Positions 19,074 through 28,067 of a stretch of DNA of 64,000 nt are shown piece after piece. The number at the start of each line of letters is the position of its first letter. The first letter of the stretch is position 1. The DNA comes from Delftia sp. PS-11 (lineage in GTDB: Bacteria > Pseudomonadota > Gammaproteobacteria > Burkholderiales > Burkholderiaceae_C). The stretch lies in contig NZ_JACSYA010000031.1 of assembly GCF_029870285.1 (NCBI RefSeq), positions 1-64,000 of the forward strand, written 5' to 3'. The position numbers and the translations under genes were made by a program. The notes under the pieces were generated by a model. That model was not told where the DNA came from. It did no database searches and saw only the letters and a list, made by a program, of their open reading frames with translations.

Positions 19074-20099
19074 CTACAGATAGTGCTGCAGGTGGCGCAG
19101 CGCCCGTGCGCTTTCCACGCCGATCCGCTGGACGACCTCCGTCTCGGGGCGACCTTCGCGCAGCCATTGCACGATGGCTGTGTTGCGCAGCACCTGCGGC
19201 CCGACCCGGTGCAAAGGCGCTTTCTGCTCCGATGCAGGCTGCGCCGCATGCGCGCGATGGATCAGCTGTGAAGCCACATGAAAAAGCACGCGCACCGACA
19301 GCGGCTGCCCCTCGCGCGAGTAAAAGACGGTCGCATCGGGCGCCACCGCTTCGGCCCCGCGCTGTCCGGCACTGAAATGGCGCCAGTCGTTCAGCGCCTG
19401 CGACAGCGTTTGCGACAGCTCCAGCGTGCGCTGCTGGGCTGCGCGCCCCCCGTCGATGTGCAGGCGGTCATCCTGCAGGTTGCGCCAGCACAGATTGCGG
19501 ACCTCCTCAGGAGCCAGGGCGAGTTCGTACAGCAAAAGCAAAATGGCCCGGTCACGGGCCGACTGGTAGCCATCGGCCGCTGGAATATGGCGGGGCAGGG
19601 CTGTCCACAGCTGCGCCGGCAGACAGTGTCCGCGCCCATCCTCGGCCGGGGGGCGCTCCTGCGGCGCCAGCCCTGCAGCGGGGTTTTCCTGCACCCAGCC
19701 ATGCTCCAGCGCATGGTCGTAGATGCGCTCCAGCAGCCGCCAATAGCGCCTGCGTGTGACTTCGCTGATGCGGCGGCCGGGCAGATGGTGCGAAACCTGC
19801 CCTTCACGCGGACGTAGAAAATTCTGCACATCAACGGCATTGGCCCTCTGCCAGGGATGTGCGGCCGCTGCATCCGTCAGGGCGGCTGCCTGCCTGTGCC
19901 CGGCAGGAAAAACATCGTCCCCCAGACTGCGCAACCACGACTGCCAGACTTTTTCGTAGCCACTGTCCGGTGCCGTATCCAGTGCATCCCATGCCTTGGC
20001 CCCCTCGCTCTCCAGCCAATGGCGAAAGAGCACCATGCCTGCTGGCGCTTGCTGGGTGACAGGAGTGCTATGGAAATGCTCTGCAGAGGAGGATGACAT
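19074..20099 (-). CDS. Tyrosine-recombinase-like protein with degraded active site
   Basis: A 341-residue protein with an N-terminal SAM-like core-binding domain (about residues 90-160, ISEVTRRRYWRLLERIYDHALEHGW) and a C-terminal tyrosine-recombinase fold (ARDRAILLLLYELALAPEEVRNL). In active enzymes the last segment reads like GLRxSEL; here AP replaces the catalytic Arg position. The HxLRH box appears as PQVLRN, keeping Arg but losing both His. The GH of the last motif is GV. A terminal HLQHYL offers a Tyr. Its gene has the host's base composition, so this looks like a resident, perhaps non-catalytic, DNA-binding relative of XerC rather than a recent phage integrase. Confidence 0.75.
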   Translation of the reverse strand: MSSSSAEHFHSTPVTQQAPAGMVLFRHWLESEGAKAWDALDTAPDSGYEKVWQSWLRSLGDDVFPAGHRQAAALTDAAAAHPWQRANAVDVQNFLRPREGQVSHHLPGRRISEVTRRRYWRLLERIYDHALEHGWVQENPAAGLAPQERPPAEDGRGHCLPAQLWTALPRHIPAADGYQSARDRAILLLLYELALAPEEVRNLCWRNLQDDRLHIDGGRAAQQRTLELSQTLSQALNDWRHFSAGQRGAEAVAPDATVFYSREGQPLSVRVLFHVASQLIHRAHAAQPASEQKAPLHRVGPQVLRNTAIVQWLREGRPETEVVQRIGVESARALRHLQHYL

Positions 20100-20184
20100 G
20101 GTCTTTCCAGGCGAATCTGTAATGATTTAGTGTAACTTACATGAATTAAAAATTCAAACCTGCAACCGACCAGCTGAAAATCAG

Positions 20185-20200
20185 TGGCGACAAGTCGCCA
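20185..20200. other. Hairpin in the integrase-like/AEC intergenic region
   Basis: TGGCGACAAGTCGCCA is a perfect 7-bp inverted repeat with a 2-base centre, followed by AAAA, in the divergent promoter region. It could be an operator. No cognate regulator is adjacent. Confidence 0.35.
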
Positions 20201-20220
20201 AAAACAAGACGGCTGCCTGC

Positions 20221-20253
20221 GGCGTCCGGCATGGCTTGTCCGCGCCGGACGCC
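20221..20253 (+). other. Leader hairpin upstream of the AEC transporter
   Basis: GGCGTCCGGC (20221-20230) and GCCGGACGCC (20244-20253) pair perfectly over 10 bp with a 13-base loop. It lies about 75 bases before the GTG start and would fold in the leader RNA. No riboswitch family is recognised. Confidence 0.4.
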
Positions 20254-20326
20254 ATGAAGGCGGGCGCATAATCGGCGCGCCTTCGCATGCAAAGGGCGCG
20301 CTGACCTCCGACCCCTGTCCTGTTTC

Positions 20327-21280
20327 GTGAACTCTCCTGTCTTCACTTCTCTTGTTCCGGTGATTCTGTGCATCGGTGCAGGTTTTCTGGCTGCGCGCCT
20401 GGGCTGGGTGCGCGCCGCAGCCATCAAGGATCTGTCCAACCTCGTTTTCCTGCTGCTCACGCCGGCCCTGCTGTTTCGCACCATGGGAGCTGTACGCGTG
20501 CAGGAACTCGACTTCCAGCCGGTGGCGTTGTACTTTCTGGCTGCGGGGCTGATTTTTTCCGTATCGATCGGATTGTGTGGTTTTTCCACGCGATCGGCTG
20601 CGCGGGGGCTGGCCAACATGTTCAGCAATACCGTCATGATCGGCGTACCTCTGGTGGGGCTGGTCCATGGGCAGCAGGGGCTTGTCACGCTGTTTACGCT
20701 GGTCTCACTGCATGCGCTGATCCTGCTGACGGCTGCCACCGTGGTGTTCGAGCTCGCCGAAGCGCGCGAGAGCCAGCAGGGCGGCAAAAGCGCAGCACAG
20801 CCCATGTGGCGCACAGTGCTGCAAGCCGTTCGCAACGGCATTGTCCACCCGGTGCCGTTGCCCATTCTGGCCGGGCTGCTGTTTGCACAGACGGGTCTGG
20901 TCCTGCCTGAAGTGGTGGATCGCCCCCTCCAGGTGATGGGGCAGGCTCTGGGGCCCATGGCGCTGCTGCTGGTCGGAATCACGCTTGCCTACACCAAAGT
21001 AGGGCGCAATCTGCGCGATGCCGTGGGCATTTCACTGGTCAAGAACCTTGTGCATCCGTTGCTGCTGCTGGCGCTGGCCTGGGCCTTCGGCATGAATGGC
21101 CTGCCTGTGGCCGTCATGTTCACGGCAGCTGCGCTGCCCGTAGGCGCGAATGTGTTCCTGTTCACGCAGCGCTATGGCGTGATGCAGGAAGAAGTGTCAG
21201 CCAGCATCGCGGTTTCCACGGCGCTGGCATTGATCACTGTGCCGCTGATGCTTGTATTGGCCCAGCGCCTGCTGGGCTGA
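20327..21280 (+). CDS. AEC-family (auxin efflux carrier) transporter
   Basis: A 317-residue integral membrane protein of the AEC/PIN-like superfamily with about ten hydrophobic helices. It opens VFTSLVPVILCIGAGFLAARLG, shows LVFLLLTPALLFRTMG in the second helix, and has the polar gap FSNTVMIGVPLVG, where family members carry the substrate-site Asn and Pro. Bacterial members export or import carboxylates such as malate or malonate; substrate is not predictable here. The start is GTG at 20327, no ATG being near the first helix. It faces the recombinase-like gene divergently and converges on pdxH. Confidence 0.87.
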   Translation: MNSPVFTSLVPVILCIGAGFLAARLGWVRAAAIKDLSNLVFLLLTPALLFRTMGAVRVQELDFQPVALYFLAAGLIFSVSIGLCGFSTRSAARGLANMFSNTVMIGVPLVGLVHGQQGLVTLFTLVSLHALILLTAATVVFELAEARESQQGGKSAAQPMWRTVLQAVRNGIVHPVPLPILAGLLFAQTGLVLPEVVDRPLQVMGQALGPMALLLVGITLAYTKVGRNLRDAVGISLVKNLVHPLLLLALAWAFGMNGLPVAVMFTAAALPVGANVFLFTQRYGVMQEEVSASIAVSTALALITVPLMLVLAQRLLG

Positions 21281-21282
21281 TC

Positions 21283-21312
21283 TGGCATCAGGGCGCCTGG
21301 CATCAGGGCGCC
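21283..21312. repeat. 15-bp tandem duplication at the end of pdxH
   Basis: TGGCATCAGGGCGCC occurs twice head to tail (21283-21297 and 21298-21312). The second copy contains the last codons and stop of pdxH, so the first copy is a duplicated tail now lying in the short spacer to the AEC gene. Confidence 0.8.
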
Positions 21313-21959
21313 AGGCGCTGGCGCAGCCATGCGCCGCCTTCAAGCTGATAGCTCAGCCGGTCGTGCAGGCGGCTCTTGCGGCCCTGCCAGAACTCCCAGC
21401 GGTCCGGCACCAGCCTGAACCCGCCCCAGTGCGGCGGACGCGGCGGATTGAGCATGAACTGTGCGCCATATTTGGCAGCATTGGCCACCAGCACGCTGCG
21501 CCCGCTGATGACCTGGCTTTGCGGACTGGCCCAGGCGCCAATGCGCGAGTCCAGCGGACGGCTGTTGAAATAGGCATCGCTTTCTTCGGCGCTGACCTTC
21601 TCCACGCGCCCTTCGACACGCACCACGCGCTCCAGCTCCACCCAGTGGAACTGCAGGGCCGCGAACGGATTGCCCGCCAGTTGCTGACCCTTGCGGCTGT
21701 CGTAGTTGGTGTACCAGACCAGGCCGCGTTCGTCATAGCCCTTGATGAGAACAATGCGCGAGCTGGGGCGCAGATCGCCGCCCACGGTGGCCAGCGTCAT
21801 GGCATTGGGCTCGGGCACCTGGGCGCGCAGGGCCTCCTGCAGCCATTGGTCAAACTGCTGCAGCGGATCGGCCAGAGAGGCCGATTCGCTCAGTTCTGCG
21901 CGCTCATAGCTTTTGCGCAGGTCGGCGATGGAAGTGGATAAGCTGCTCATGCCATGCAT
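21303..21959 (-). CDS. pdxH: Pyridoxamine 5'-phosphate oxidase
   Basis: A 218-residue FMN enzyme that oxidises pyridoxamine or pyridoxine phosphate to pyridoxal 5'-phosphate, the last step of vitamin B6 supply. The N-terminal [10 protein letters not shown], the [33 protein letters not shown]-binding stretch, [12 protein letters not shown], and the end [17 protein letters not shown] are diagnostic. The start at 21959 has AAGGG just upstream; a second ATG lies three codons inside. It is divergent from the MobA-like gene with 32 bases between starts. Confidence 0.95.
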   Translation of the reverse strand: MHGMSSLSTSIADLRKSYERAELSESASLADPLQQFDQWLQEALRAQVPEPNAMTLATVGGDLRPSSRIVLIKGYDERGLVWYTNYDSRKGQQLAGNPFAALQFHWVELERVVRVEGRVEKVSAEESDAYFNSRPLDSRIGAWASPQSQVISGRSVLVANAAKYGAQFMLNPPRPPHWGGFRLVPDRWEFWQGRKSRLHDRLSYQLEGGAWLRQRLAP

Positions 21960-21991
21960 TGTGCCCTTGCCACGCCGCGCTACAGTGGCAC

Positions 21992-22564
21992 ATGCGCACA
22001 GACTTCAACGACTTGCCCTGCATCCTGATCCTGGCTTCAGGCCGGGGCGAACGATTCCGTGCATCAGGTGGCACCATGTATAAACTGTCGGCGCCGCTGG
22101 GCGGCAGTACAGTGCTGGAGCATACGCTGGCGGCCGTGCGCGCCAGCGGCCTGCCATGGCACGTGGAAGATGCGGGTCACCCGGGCATGGGCGATTCGCT
22201 GGCGGCGGCCGTGCGCGCCACGGCTGCCGCCAGCGGCTGGCTGGTGCTGCCCGCCGACCTGCCGCTGGTCATGCCGCAGACCTTGCGGCTGGTGGCCGAT
22301 GCGTTGCGGGCAGGTGCTGCGGCAGCGCAGCCTGTGCACGCGGGCGAGCGTGGCCACCCTGTGGGCTTCGGGCCTGCCTGCGGTCCTGCGCTCATGGCAC
22401 TGAGGGGGCCGCAGGGTGGTGCGCCTGTGCTCAAGGCGCTGCGCGAGGCGGGCGCCGTAGTGCCCGTGGAGGTCGATGATGCAGGCGTGCTTGCCGATAT
22501 CGACACCCTGGACGACCTGGCACGTGCCGAGGTATTGCTGCGCGCACGGCGCGGCAGTGCCTGA
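21992..22564 (+). CDS. MobA-like nucleotidyltransferase (possible molybdenum cofactor cytidylyltransferase)
   Basis: A 190-residue NTP transferase. The N-terminal nucleotide loop is [16 protein letters not shown], the lysine loop is [10 protein letters not shown], and the metal-binding motif is [10 protein letters not shown]. The HPVGFG segment is typical of MocA/MobA relatives. In MocA proteins this enzyme attaches CMP to molybdopterin, the form used by xanthine-dehydrogenase-type enzymes. One such enzyme is encoded about 1.8 kb downstream, which supports this role, although the MarR gene intervenes on the other strand. The ATG at 21992 is preferred over a GTG at 21959. Confidence 0.8.
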   Translation: MRTDFNDLPCILILASGRGERFRASGGTMYKLSAPLGGSTVLEHTLAAVRASGLPWHVEDAGHPGMGDSLAAAVRATAAASGWLVLPADLPLVMPQTLRLVADALRAGAAAAQPVHAGERGHPVGFGPACGPALMALRGPQGGAPVLKALREAGAVVPVEVDDAGVLADIDTLDDLARAEVLLRARRGSA

Positions 22565-22566
22565 GA

Positions 22567-23109
22567 TCAGTCTTCGATGCCCGTGCTGCCACCCACCTGG
22601 CAATAGCCGTGCAGCTTGTGCAGCGTGCGGTACAGCACTTCGCGCTCCTGCACGGTGAGCACGTGCAGTGCTGCAGCCTGGTGCTTGCGAGCCATGGGCA
22701 TCACCTCGTCATGCAACTGTCTGCCTGCCGCGGTGATCGTGCACAGGATCCTCTTGCGCGGCGTGGAGCCCTGTGCCTGCAGTGCCACAAGGCCGCGTTC
22801 CTCCAATAAGCGCAGTGTCCGACTGACCAGCGCCTTGTCTGAAGTGGATTGCACCACCAGCGCGCTGAAGGGGAGTTCGCCTGCATGGGCGATCAGGGCA
22901 AGCAGGCGCCATTCCGAGACCGTCAGCTCGGCCGCATCCGCATAAGGCACGGTGATGGTGCGCCGCAGCGCATTGCCGACCTGGCTCATCAGTGTGGTCA
23001 GAAAGTCATCCACAGTGAGGCCGCTGCCGGCCTCGTCTAGGGCGATCCATGGATTGCCTGTGGGTGCGCTCGCCTCAGGTGGGAAAGGGGACGGCTTGGA
23101 CATGTTCAT
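22567..23109 (-). CDS. MarR-family transcriptional regulator
   Basis: A MarR regulator of about 180 residues with the winged helix in LTVSEWRLLALIAHAGELPFSALVVQSTSDKALVSRTLRLLEERGLV and the wing STPRKRILCTITAAGRQLHDE. It is divergent from the Bug/molybdenum-hydroxylase operon, so control of that operon is likely. Starts at 23193, 23109 and 23103 are all in frame; the upstream extension is AT-rich and not MarR-like. The spacing from the MobA-like gene is 2 bases at their convergent ends. Confidence 0.85.
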   Translation of the reverse strand: MNMSKPSPFPPEASAPTGNPWIALDEAGSGLTVDDFLTTLMSQVGNALRRTITVPYADAAELTVSEWRLLALIAHAGELPFSALVVQSTSDKALVSRTLRLLEERGLVALQAQGSTPRKRILCTITAAGRQLHDEVMPMARKHQAAALHVLTVQEREVLYRTLHKLHGYCQVGGSTGIED

Positions 23110-23288
23110 ACGGGTTGCTGTACATATTTTGGAATGCTTATCATTTATTTTTGATATAAAAAATTGATTTAAGTCAATTGGTGTTTTCATCAAGTTGATG
23201 CATCAATTTAATAAGGAAAATGTGAATTTGATCCTTTAGAGGAATGTTGTTTCAATAGTGAAATATCGAAATACATTCCATAACCAGC

Positions 23289-23328
23289 CCTTGCAGCCTT
23301 GCAGCCTTGCAGCCTTGCAGCCTTGCAG
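23289..23328. repeat. Five tandem copies of CCTTGCAG
   Basis: An 8-bp unit, CCTTGCAG, is repeated five times without error in the leader between the MarR gene and the Bug-protein start at 23363. Such short arrays change copy number by slippage and could alter promoter or leader spacing. Confidence 0.85.
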
Positions 23329-23362
23329 ATGCCTGCATGTCCGCGTTTTCAAGGAGCCAGTG

Positions 23363-24391
23363 ATGAACCTGTATCGTCGGCAAGGTTTGACCATTGCAGC
23401 GGCTGCCATGGCCGCTGCTGTCTGTGCCCCGGCCTTTGCCCAGGACTCTCCAGTCCGGGACTCTCCAGTCCGGGACCATCCAGCCGGGGACTTCCCCGCC
23501 AGGCCGATCACCGTGGTGGTCGCCTATCCTGCAGGTGGTGACACAGATGCCATGGCGCGTTTGTTTGCTGAAAAACTCTCGGCACGGCTGCGCCAGCCTG
23601 TGGTGGTGGACAACCGCCCTGGTGCCGGCGGCACGGTGGGCAACAACTTTGTCGCACGGGCTGTGCCCGACGGCTACACGCTGCTGTTCACCCCCAACCC
23701 TTTCACCATTGCTCCGATGGTGATGCGCCTGCCGCCGACCGCGACCTATGATCCTCTGAAAGGGTTTGTCCCGGTGATACAGACGGCCAGCCAGGCCGTG
23801 CTGCTCGTGGCCCATCCGTCCACGGGGTTCAAAAGCGTGGCGGACATGGTGTCGGCAGCCAGAGCAGGTAAAACGCTCAGCTACGCCAGCCCCGGAGCGG
23901 GGTCGCCCATGCATATTGGTGCCGAATGGCTCAACCGCGCTGCAGGCATGCATATTCTGCACGTGCCTTACCGCGGTGTGGCGCCAGCCGTCAATGATGT
24001 AGCGGCTGGTCATGTGGGCCTGGCCTATGTGACGCTGGGGCCAGTCGCCCAGTACATCCAGGCGGGCAAGTTGCAGGCGCTCGCTGTGACCGACCCCCAG
24101 CGTTCACCGTTGTTGCCCGATGTGCCTTCGCTGGCAGAGCTGGGCTACAAAGACATTGCAGCCGGTGCCTGGAACGGTTTCTTCGCTCCCAAAGGCACGC
24201 CACCCGCTGTAGTGCAGACCCTGAACATCCACCTCAATGAAATTCTCAGGATGCCTGAAGTGGTATCCAGGATGGCGGCCTTTGGTGCCGTGCCTGTAGG
24301 CGGGCCGCCCCAGGCGCTGGCCGATGTCAACACAGCCGACTATGAGCGCCTGGGCAAGGTGATCCGTGCACTGGGCATTACGGCGCAATGA
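23363..24391 (+). CDS. Bug-family tripartite tricarboxylate transporter substrate-binding protein
   Basis: A 342-residue periplasmic solute-binding protein of the Bug (TctC-like) family. The signal peptide ends APAFAQ near residue 26. The mature protein has PARPITVVVAYPAGGDTDAMAR, VVDNRPGAGGTVGNNFVA and the HVPYRG loop typical of the family. Just after the signal is a repeated segment, DSPVRDSPVRDHPAGD, coded by a 15-bp tandem repeat. AAGGAG lies 7 bases before the ATG. The gene is first in an operon with a molybdenum hydroxylase (1-base gap), so its ligand is probably that enzyme's substrate or a precursor. Confidence 0.92.
   Translation: MNLYRRQGLTIAAAAMAAAVCAPAFAQDSPVRDSPVRDHPAGDFPARPITVVVAYPAGGDTDAMARLFAEKLSARLRQPVVVDNRPGAGGTVGNNFVARAVPDGYTLLFTPNPFTIAPMVMRLPPTATYDPLKGFVPVIQTASQAVLLVAHPSTGFKSVADMVSAARAGKTLSYASPGAGSPMHIGAEWLNRAAGMHILHVPYRGVAPAVNDVAAGHVGLAYVTLGPVAQYIQAGKLQALAVTDPQRSPLLPDVPSLAELGYKDIAAGAWNGFFAPKGTPPAVVQTLNIHLNEILRMPEVVSRMAAFGAVPVGGPPQALADVNTADYERLGKVIRALGITAQ
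23444..23488 (+). repeat. 15-bp in-frame tandem repeat in the Bug protein linker
   Basis: GACTCTCCAGTCCGG occurs at 23444-23458 and 23459-23473, followed by a diverged third unit to 23488. It encodes the repeated DSPVR pentapeptide just after the signal cleavage site, lengthening the N-terminal linker of the mature protein. Confidence 0.8.
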
Positions 24392-24392
24392 C

Positions 24393-26696
24393 ATGAAGAC
24401 GCCGACATCCATAGGCTCCCCTCTGGGGCATGAAACCGTTCAGGTCACGGCGCGCTCCAAAGTGCTGGGCCGGGCCCTGTACGCAGGCGACCTCAAGTTG
24501 CCGGGCATGCTGCATGCCAAGGTGTTGCGCAGCCCTTACCCTCATGCACGCATTGTGCGCATCGACACCACGGCAGCACGTGCGCTGCCAGGTGTGAGGG
24601 CTGTGCTGACCGGCGCTGATGCGCCGCGTACGCTCTGGGGCGTGCGCCACAGGGAACGGCGCATCCTGGCTGATGGCCTGGTGCGCTTTGCGGGGGAGGA
24701 AGTCGCCGCCGTGGCTGCGTCCACTGAAGAAATCGCGCGCGATGCGCTGGACCTGATCGAGATCGAATACGAGGAACTGCCCGCCATCCTGTCGCCACAA
24801 GAAGCGCTGGATGAAGAGGCGCCGGGTGTGCATCCTGGCAGGAGCAACATCGCCCATGAAATCCGCTTCGAGCGAGGAGATCCTGATGCCGCCCTCGCAT
24901 CGGCCGATCTGATCCACGAGGCCACCTACACCACTCATGCCCAATACCCTGGCTACCTGGAGCCCATGGCTACGCTTGCTTCCATCGATGCCGAAGGCCG
25001 GCTGCTGGTACAGACTTCCACGCAGTCGGTATTCCTGGCGCGTGCACGGCTTGCAGAAGCGCTGGAGCTGCCCGTATCCAGCATCCGCGTGGTACAGGCC
25101 ACTACGGGCGGGGGCTTCGGCGGCAAGATCGTCGAAGACGACAACCAGCTCATCGCCGGCCTGCTGGCACTGCACACGGGGCGGCCGGTGCGCCTGGTCA
25201 ACAACCGGCTGGAGGATTTCCTGGCCTGCTGCTCCAGCCTGCCTGAGCGCATCACGCTCAAGCTGGGCATGGCGCGCGATGGCCGCATTCTGGCCAAGGA
25301 AGTGCGCATCATTGCAGAGTGCGGCGCCTATGCGGGTCTGTCGGCAGAGGTCATGCACGTCAGCGCCATGCGCAGCGACAACATGTACCGACTGGACAAT
25401 GTGCGCTCACACGCGACCCTGGTCTATACCCACACCCCGCCACATGGCGCATTCCGGGGCTTTGGCGGCACACAGATGCTGTTCGCGCTCAACAGCCACA
25501 TCCACACCATGGCTGAGCAACTCGGGCTGGACCCGGCCGACGTCCACAAACGCAATGCAGTGCAGGCTGGCGACGTGACCGTGCATGGCTGGAAGATTGG
25601 CAGCGCAGGCCTGCGGGAATGCATAGACCAGGCCACCGAAGCCATCGATTGGCGCAGCAAGCGTGCACAGCCACGCCATGCTTGCGGTGTCCGCCGCCGT
25701 GGCATGGGCATGGCTGCTGCCATGCATGTCAGCGGCAACCGAACCATGGGCAACTGGGATGGATCCACCGTGGTGGTTCGCATCCACGAGGACGGCCAGG
25801 TGCTGGTGCTCAGTGGCGAGTGCGATATGGGGCAGGGCGCTGCCACCATGCTCAGCCAGATCGTTGCGCATGAACTGGCACTGCCGCTGTCGCATGTGCG
25901 AGTGGCCCCGCCCGATACCGACAGCGTACCCTTTGCCATAGGTGCACTGGCCTCGCGCGTGACCATGGCCGCAGGCAATGCCGCCATTGGCGCTGCACGT
26001 GCGGCGCGTGACAAATTGCTGGCCTTGGGGGCCGTGCTGCTGGAGGCACACACCAGCGACCTGGAACTGGCTGATGGTCAGGTACGTGTGCGGGGCACTG
26101 ACCGAGTCCTGGGCATGGCAGAGCTGGCACGCCAGCACATCTGGCGCCATGGTGGCGAAGCCATACAGGTCAGCCACACCTGGGATGCTCAGACGCAGAT
26201 GCATGATGCTCAGCTGCATGGCAACATCGCTGCGGCCTATTCCTTTGCGGCCCAGGCTGTGGAGGTCGAGGTCGATACTGAAACCGGCCGGATCAGGGTG
26301 CTCGACAGCTACGTGGCAGACGATTGCGGCAAAGCGCTCAATCCCATGGCCGTCCACGGTCAGACGAATGGCGCTGCGGTACAGGCCATGGGCTGGGCCC
26401 TTTACGAGCAACTGCAGCTCGAAGGTGGGCGCCTGGCCAACGGCAACTTTGCCGACTACACCATGCCCACGGCAGACGCCGTGCCGATGCTGCGCGGCGG
26501 CTTTGTGCAGTCCAATGACCCGAATGGCCCCTACGGTGCCAAAGGGGCCAGCGAGACGGCCATCCTGCCGGGCGCGCCGGCCATCGCCAACGCCGTATAC
26601 GACGCCGTTGGCGTGCGCATCCAGGACCTGCCAATCACCCCTGAGAAAATCCTGGCTGCGCTGCATGCTCGGGCAAAGGAGACTGGCCGTGCATGA
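24393..26696 (+). CDS. Molybdenum hydroxylase large subunit (xanthine dehydrogenase family)
   Basis: A 767-residue molybdopterin-binding subunit. It begins with the a/b-hammerhead domain (VLGRALYAGDLKLPGMLHAKVLRSPYPHARI) and contains the cofactor motifs TTGGGFGGK, GAFRGFGGTQ and the C-terminal GAKGASE, whose Glu is the catalytic base in the family. GAFRGFG is the xanthine dehydrogenase/4-hydroxybenzoyl-CoA reductase type, not the CO dehydrogenase form with its active-site Cys. The substrate is probably an aromatic or N-heterocyclic compound. It starts 1 base after the Bug gene and overlaps the FAD subunit by 8 bases. Confidence 0.92.
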   Translation: MKTPTSIGSPLGHETVQVTARSKVLGRALYAGDLKLPGMLHAKVLRSPYPHARIVRIDTTAARALPGVRAVLTGADAPRTLWGVRHRERRILADGLVRFAGEEVAAVAASTEEIARDALDLIEIEYEELPAILSPQEALDEEAPGVHPGRSNIAHEIRFERGDPDAALASADLIHEATYTTHAQYPGYLEPMATLASIDAEGRLLVQTSTQSVFLARARLAEALELPVSSIRVVQATTGGGFGGKIVEDDNQLIAGLLALHTGRPVRLVNNRLEDFLACCSSLPERITLKLGMARDGRILAKEVRIIAECGAYAGLSAEVMHVSAMRSDNMYRLDNVRSHATLVYTHTPPHGAFRGFGGTQMLFALNSHIHTMAEQLGLDPADVHKRNAVQAGDVTVHGWKIGSAGLRECIDQATEAIDWRSKRAQPRHACGVRRRGMGMAAAMHVSGNRTMGNWDGSTVVVRIHEDGQVLVLSGECDMGQGAATMLSQIVAHELALPLSHVRVAPPDTDSVPFAIGALASRVTMAAGNAAIGAARAARDKLLALGAVLLEAHTSDLELADGQVRVRGTDRVLGMAELARQHIWRHGGEAIQVSHTWDAQTQMHDAQLHGNIAAAYSFAAQAVEVEVDTETGRIRVLDSYVADDCGKALNPMAVHGQTNGAAVQAMGWALYEQLQLEGGRLANGNFADYTMPTADAVPMLRGGFVQSNDPNGPYGAKGASETAILPGAPAIANAVYDAVGVRIQDLPITPEKILAALHARAKETGRA

Positions 26697-27585
26697 CTTT
26701 GACTTTCTGCAGCCAGCCTCGGTGGCCGAAGCCAGCCGGCTGCTGACCGAACTGGGCGATGACTGCCGCGTGATCGCGGGGGGCACGGCGCTGGTGCTGG
26801 GCCTGCGCCAGCGCATGCTCGCGCCCACCCATCTGATCTCGCTGGCCGGCATTGATGCGCTGCACGGCCTGGATTTTGACCCCGTGCACGGGCTGCGCAT
26901 AGGTGCTCTGGTGCGCCATGCGCAGCTCGCTGCATCGCCCCTGGTGCAGCGCCACTACCCAGTGCTGGCAAGCATGGCACAGCGCATGGCCAACCCCCAG
27001 GTGCGAAACCAGGGCACGCTGGGGGGCAATCTCTGCTATGCCGATCCCTCCACCGATCCCCCTTGCTGTCTGATGGCGCTGGGGGCCCGTATCGTGCTGG
27101 CCAGCGCATCCAGTGAGCGTGTGATGGACATCGAAGACTTCCTGGTCGACTATTACACCACCGCGCTGGAGGCTGATGAAATTGTCAGCGAGATCCGCGT
27201 GCCGCCCATGGGGCAGGGGGCGGCTGTACGCCATGGCGTCTACACGCGCTTTCTGCGCACGGCGGCCGAGCACCGGCCGCTGGCCAGTGTGGCCCTGGTG
27301 GCCCGCACATCCGGTGGCATTTGCCACGATGCGCGGCTGGCGGTCGGCGCAAGCACACCCATCCCTCTTCGGCTGCGCCGTGCTGAAGCCTTTCTTGAAG
27401 GCCGTGCCATCACCTGGGCTGTGGCCGCGGAGGCGGGCGACATCGTTGCGCAGGACATCACCCCTGTGTCTGATATGCGCGGCTCGGCGGATTTCCGCCG
27501 CGCAATGGTGCGCGTCAACGCACGCCGCACCGTGGCCGAGCTGTTTGGCCTGGACATGACCATGGAACCAGGAGAGACCGCATGA
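26689..27585 (+). CDS. Molybdenum hydroxylase FAD-binding subunit (CoxM type)
   Basis: A 298-residue FAD subunit that carries electrons from the iron-sulfur protein. The FAD loops are VIAGGTALVLGLRQRM near residues 25-40 and NQGTLGGNLCYADPSTD near residue 110. The C-terminal CO_deh_flav_C domain is recognisable. The start is GTG at 26689, preceded by AAAGGAG and lying inside the end of the large-subunit gene. An open frame runs upstream through that gene but is not coding. The stop overlaps the next gene as ATGA. Confidence 0.9.
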   Translation: MHDFDFLQPASVAEASRLLTELGDDCRVIAGGTALVLGLRQRMLAPTHLISLAGIDALHGLDFDPVHGLRIGALVRHAQLAASPLVQRHYPVLASMAQRMANPQVRNQGTLGGNLCYADPSTDPPCCLMALGARIVLASASSERVMDIEDFLVDYYTTALEADEIVSEIRVPPMGQGAAVRHGVYTRFLRTAAEHRPLASVALVARTSGGICHDARLAVGASTPIPLRLRRAEAFLEGRAITWAVAAEAGDIVAQDITPVSDMRGSADFRRAMVRVNARRTVAELFGLDMTMEPGETA

Positions 27586-28067
27586 GCAAGCATCGCATCG
27601 AATGCTCCGTCAACGGCGAGCCCTGCTGCATGGAGGTGCCAGCGCGCCGGCTGCTTTCCGACTTCCTGCGCGACGATCTTCATCTGACGGGCACCAAGCG
27701 CGGCTGCGAGACCGGCGTCTGTGGCGCCTGCTCTGTACTGCTGGACGGCGAGGCGGTCAAATCCTGCCTGCTGCTGGCAGTCCAGGTGCAGGGCCGGGCG
27801 CTGACCACCATTGAGGGTCTGGCTGGCGGGCATGGCCTGGATCAGTTGCACCCGCTGCAGCAAAGCTTCATGCAGTGTGGCGGACTGCAGTGCGGTTATT
27901 GCACGCCGGGCTTCATTCTGGCTGCCTGCGACCTGCTGGGCCGCAACTCCCATCCCAGTGCTGATGACGTGCGCCATGGTCTCAACGGCAACCTGTGCCG
28001 TTGTACAGGCTACACCCAGATTGTGGAATCGGTCCTGATGGCCGCGGAGAAAATGCATGGAAATTGA
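27582..28067 (+). CDS. Molybdenum hydroxylase [2Fe-2S] subunit (CoxS type)
   Basis: A 161-residue iron-sulfur subunit with two [2Fe-2S] clusters. The plant-ferredoxin-like cysteines are in GCETGVCGACSVLLDG with a fourth in KSCLLL. The helical second domain has QCGGLQCGYCTPGF and NLCRCTGY, giving the second cluster's four cysteines. All eight ligands are present. Gene order in the operon is large-medium-small, unlike the medium-large-small or medium-small-large orders often seen in cox operons. Confidence 0.95.
   Translation: MSKHRIECSVNGEPCCMEVPARRLLSDFLRDDLHLTGTKRGCETGVCGACSVLLDGEAVKSCLLLAVQVQGRALTTIEGLAGGHGLDQLHPLQQSFMQCGGLQCGYCTPGFILAACDLLGRNSHPSADDVRHGLNGNLCRCTGYTQIVESVLMAAEKMHGN

Noticed and set aside
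16553..19249. A minus-strand open frame of about 900 codons opposite the TonB receptor.
   Set aside because: The plus strand encodes a well-formed TonB receptor; the opposing frame has no motif and is an antisense shadow.
23289..23328. A possible CRISPR array.
   Set aside because: The 8-bp units are contiguous with no spacers, so it is a simple tandem repeat.
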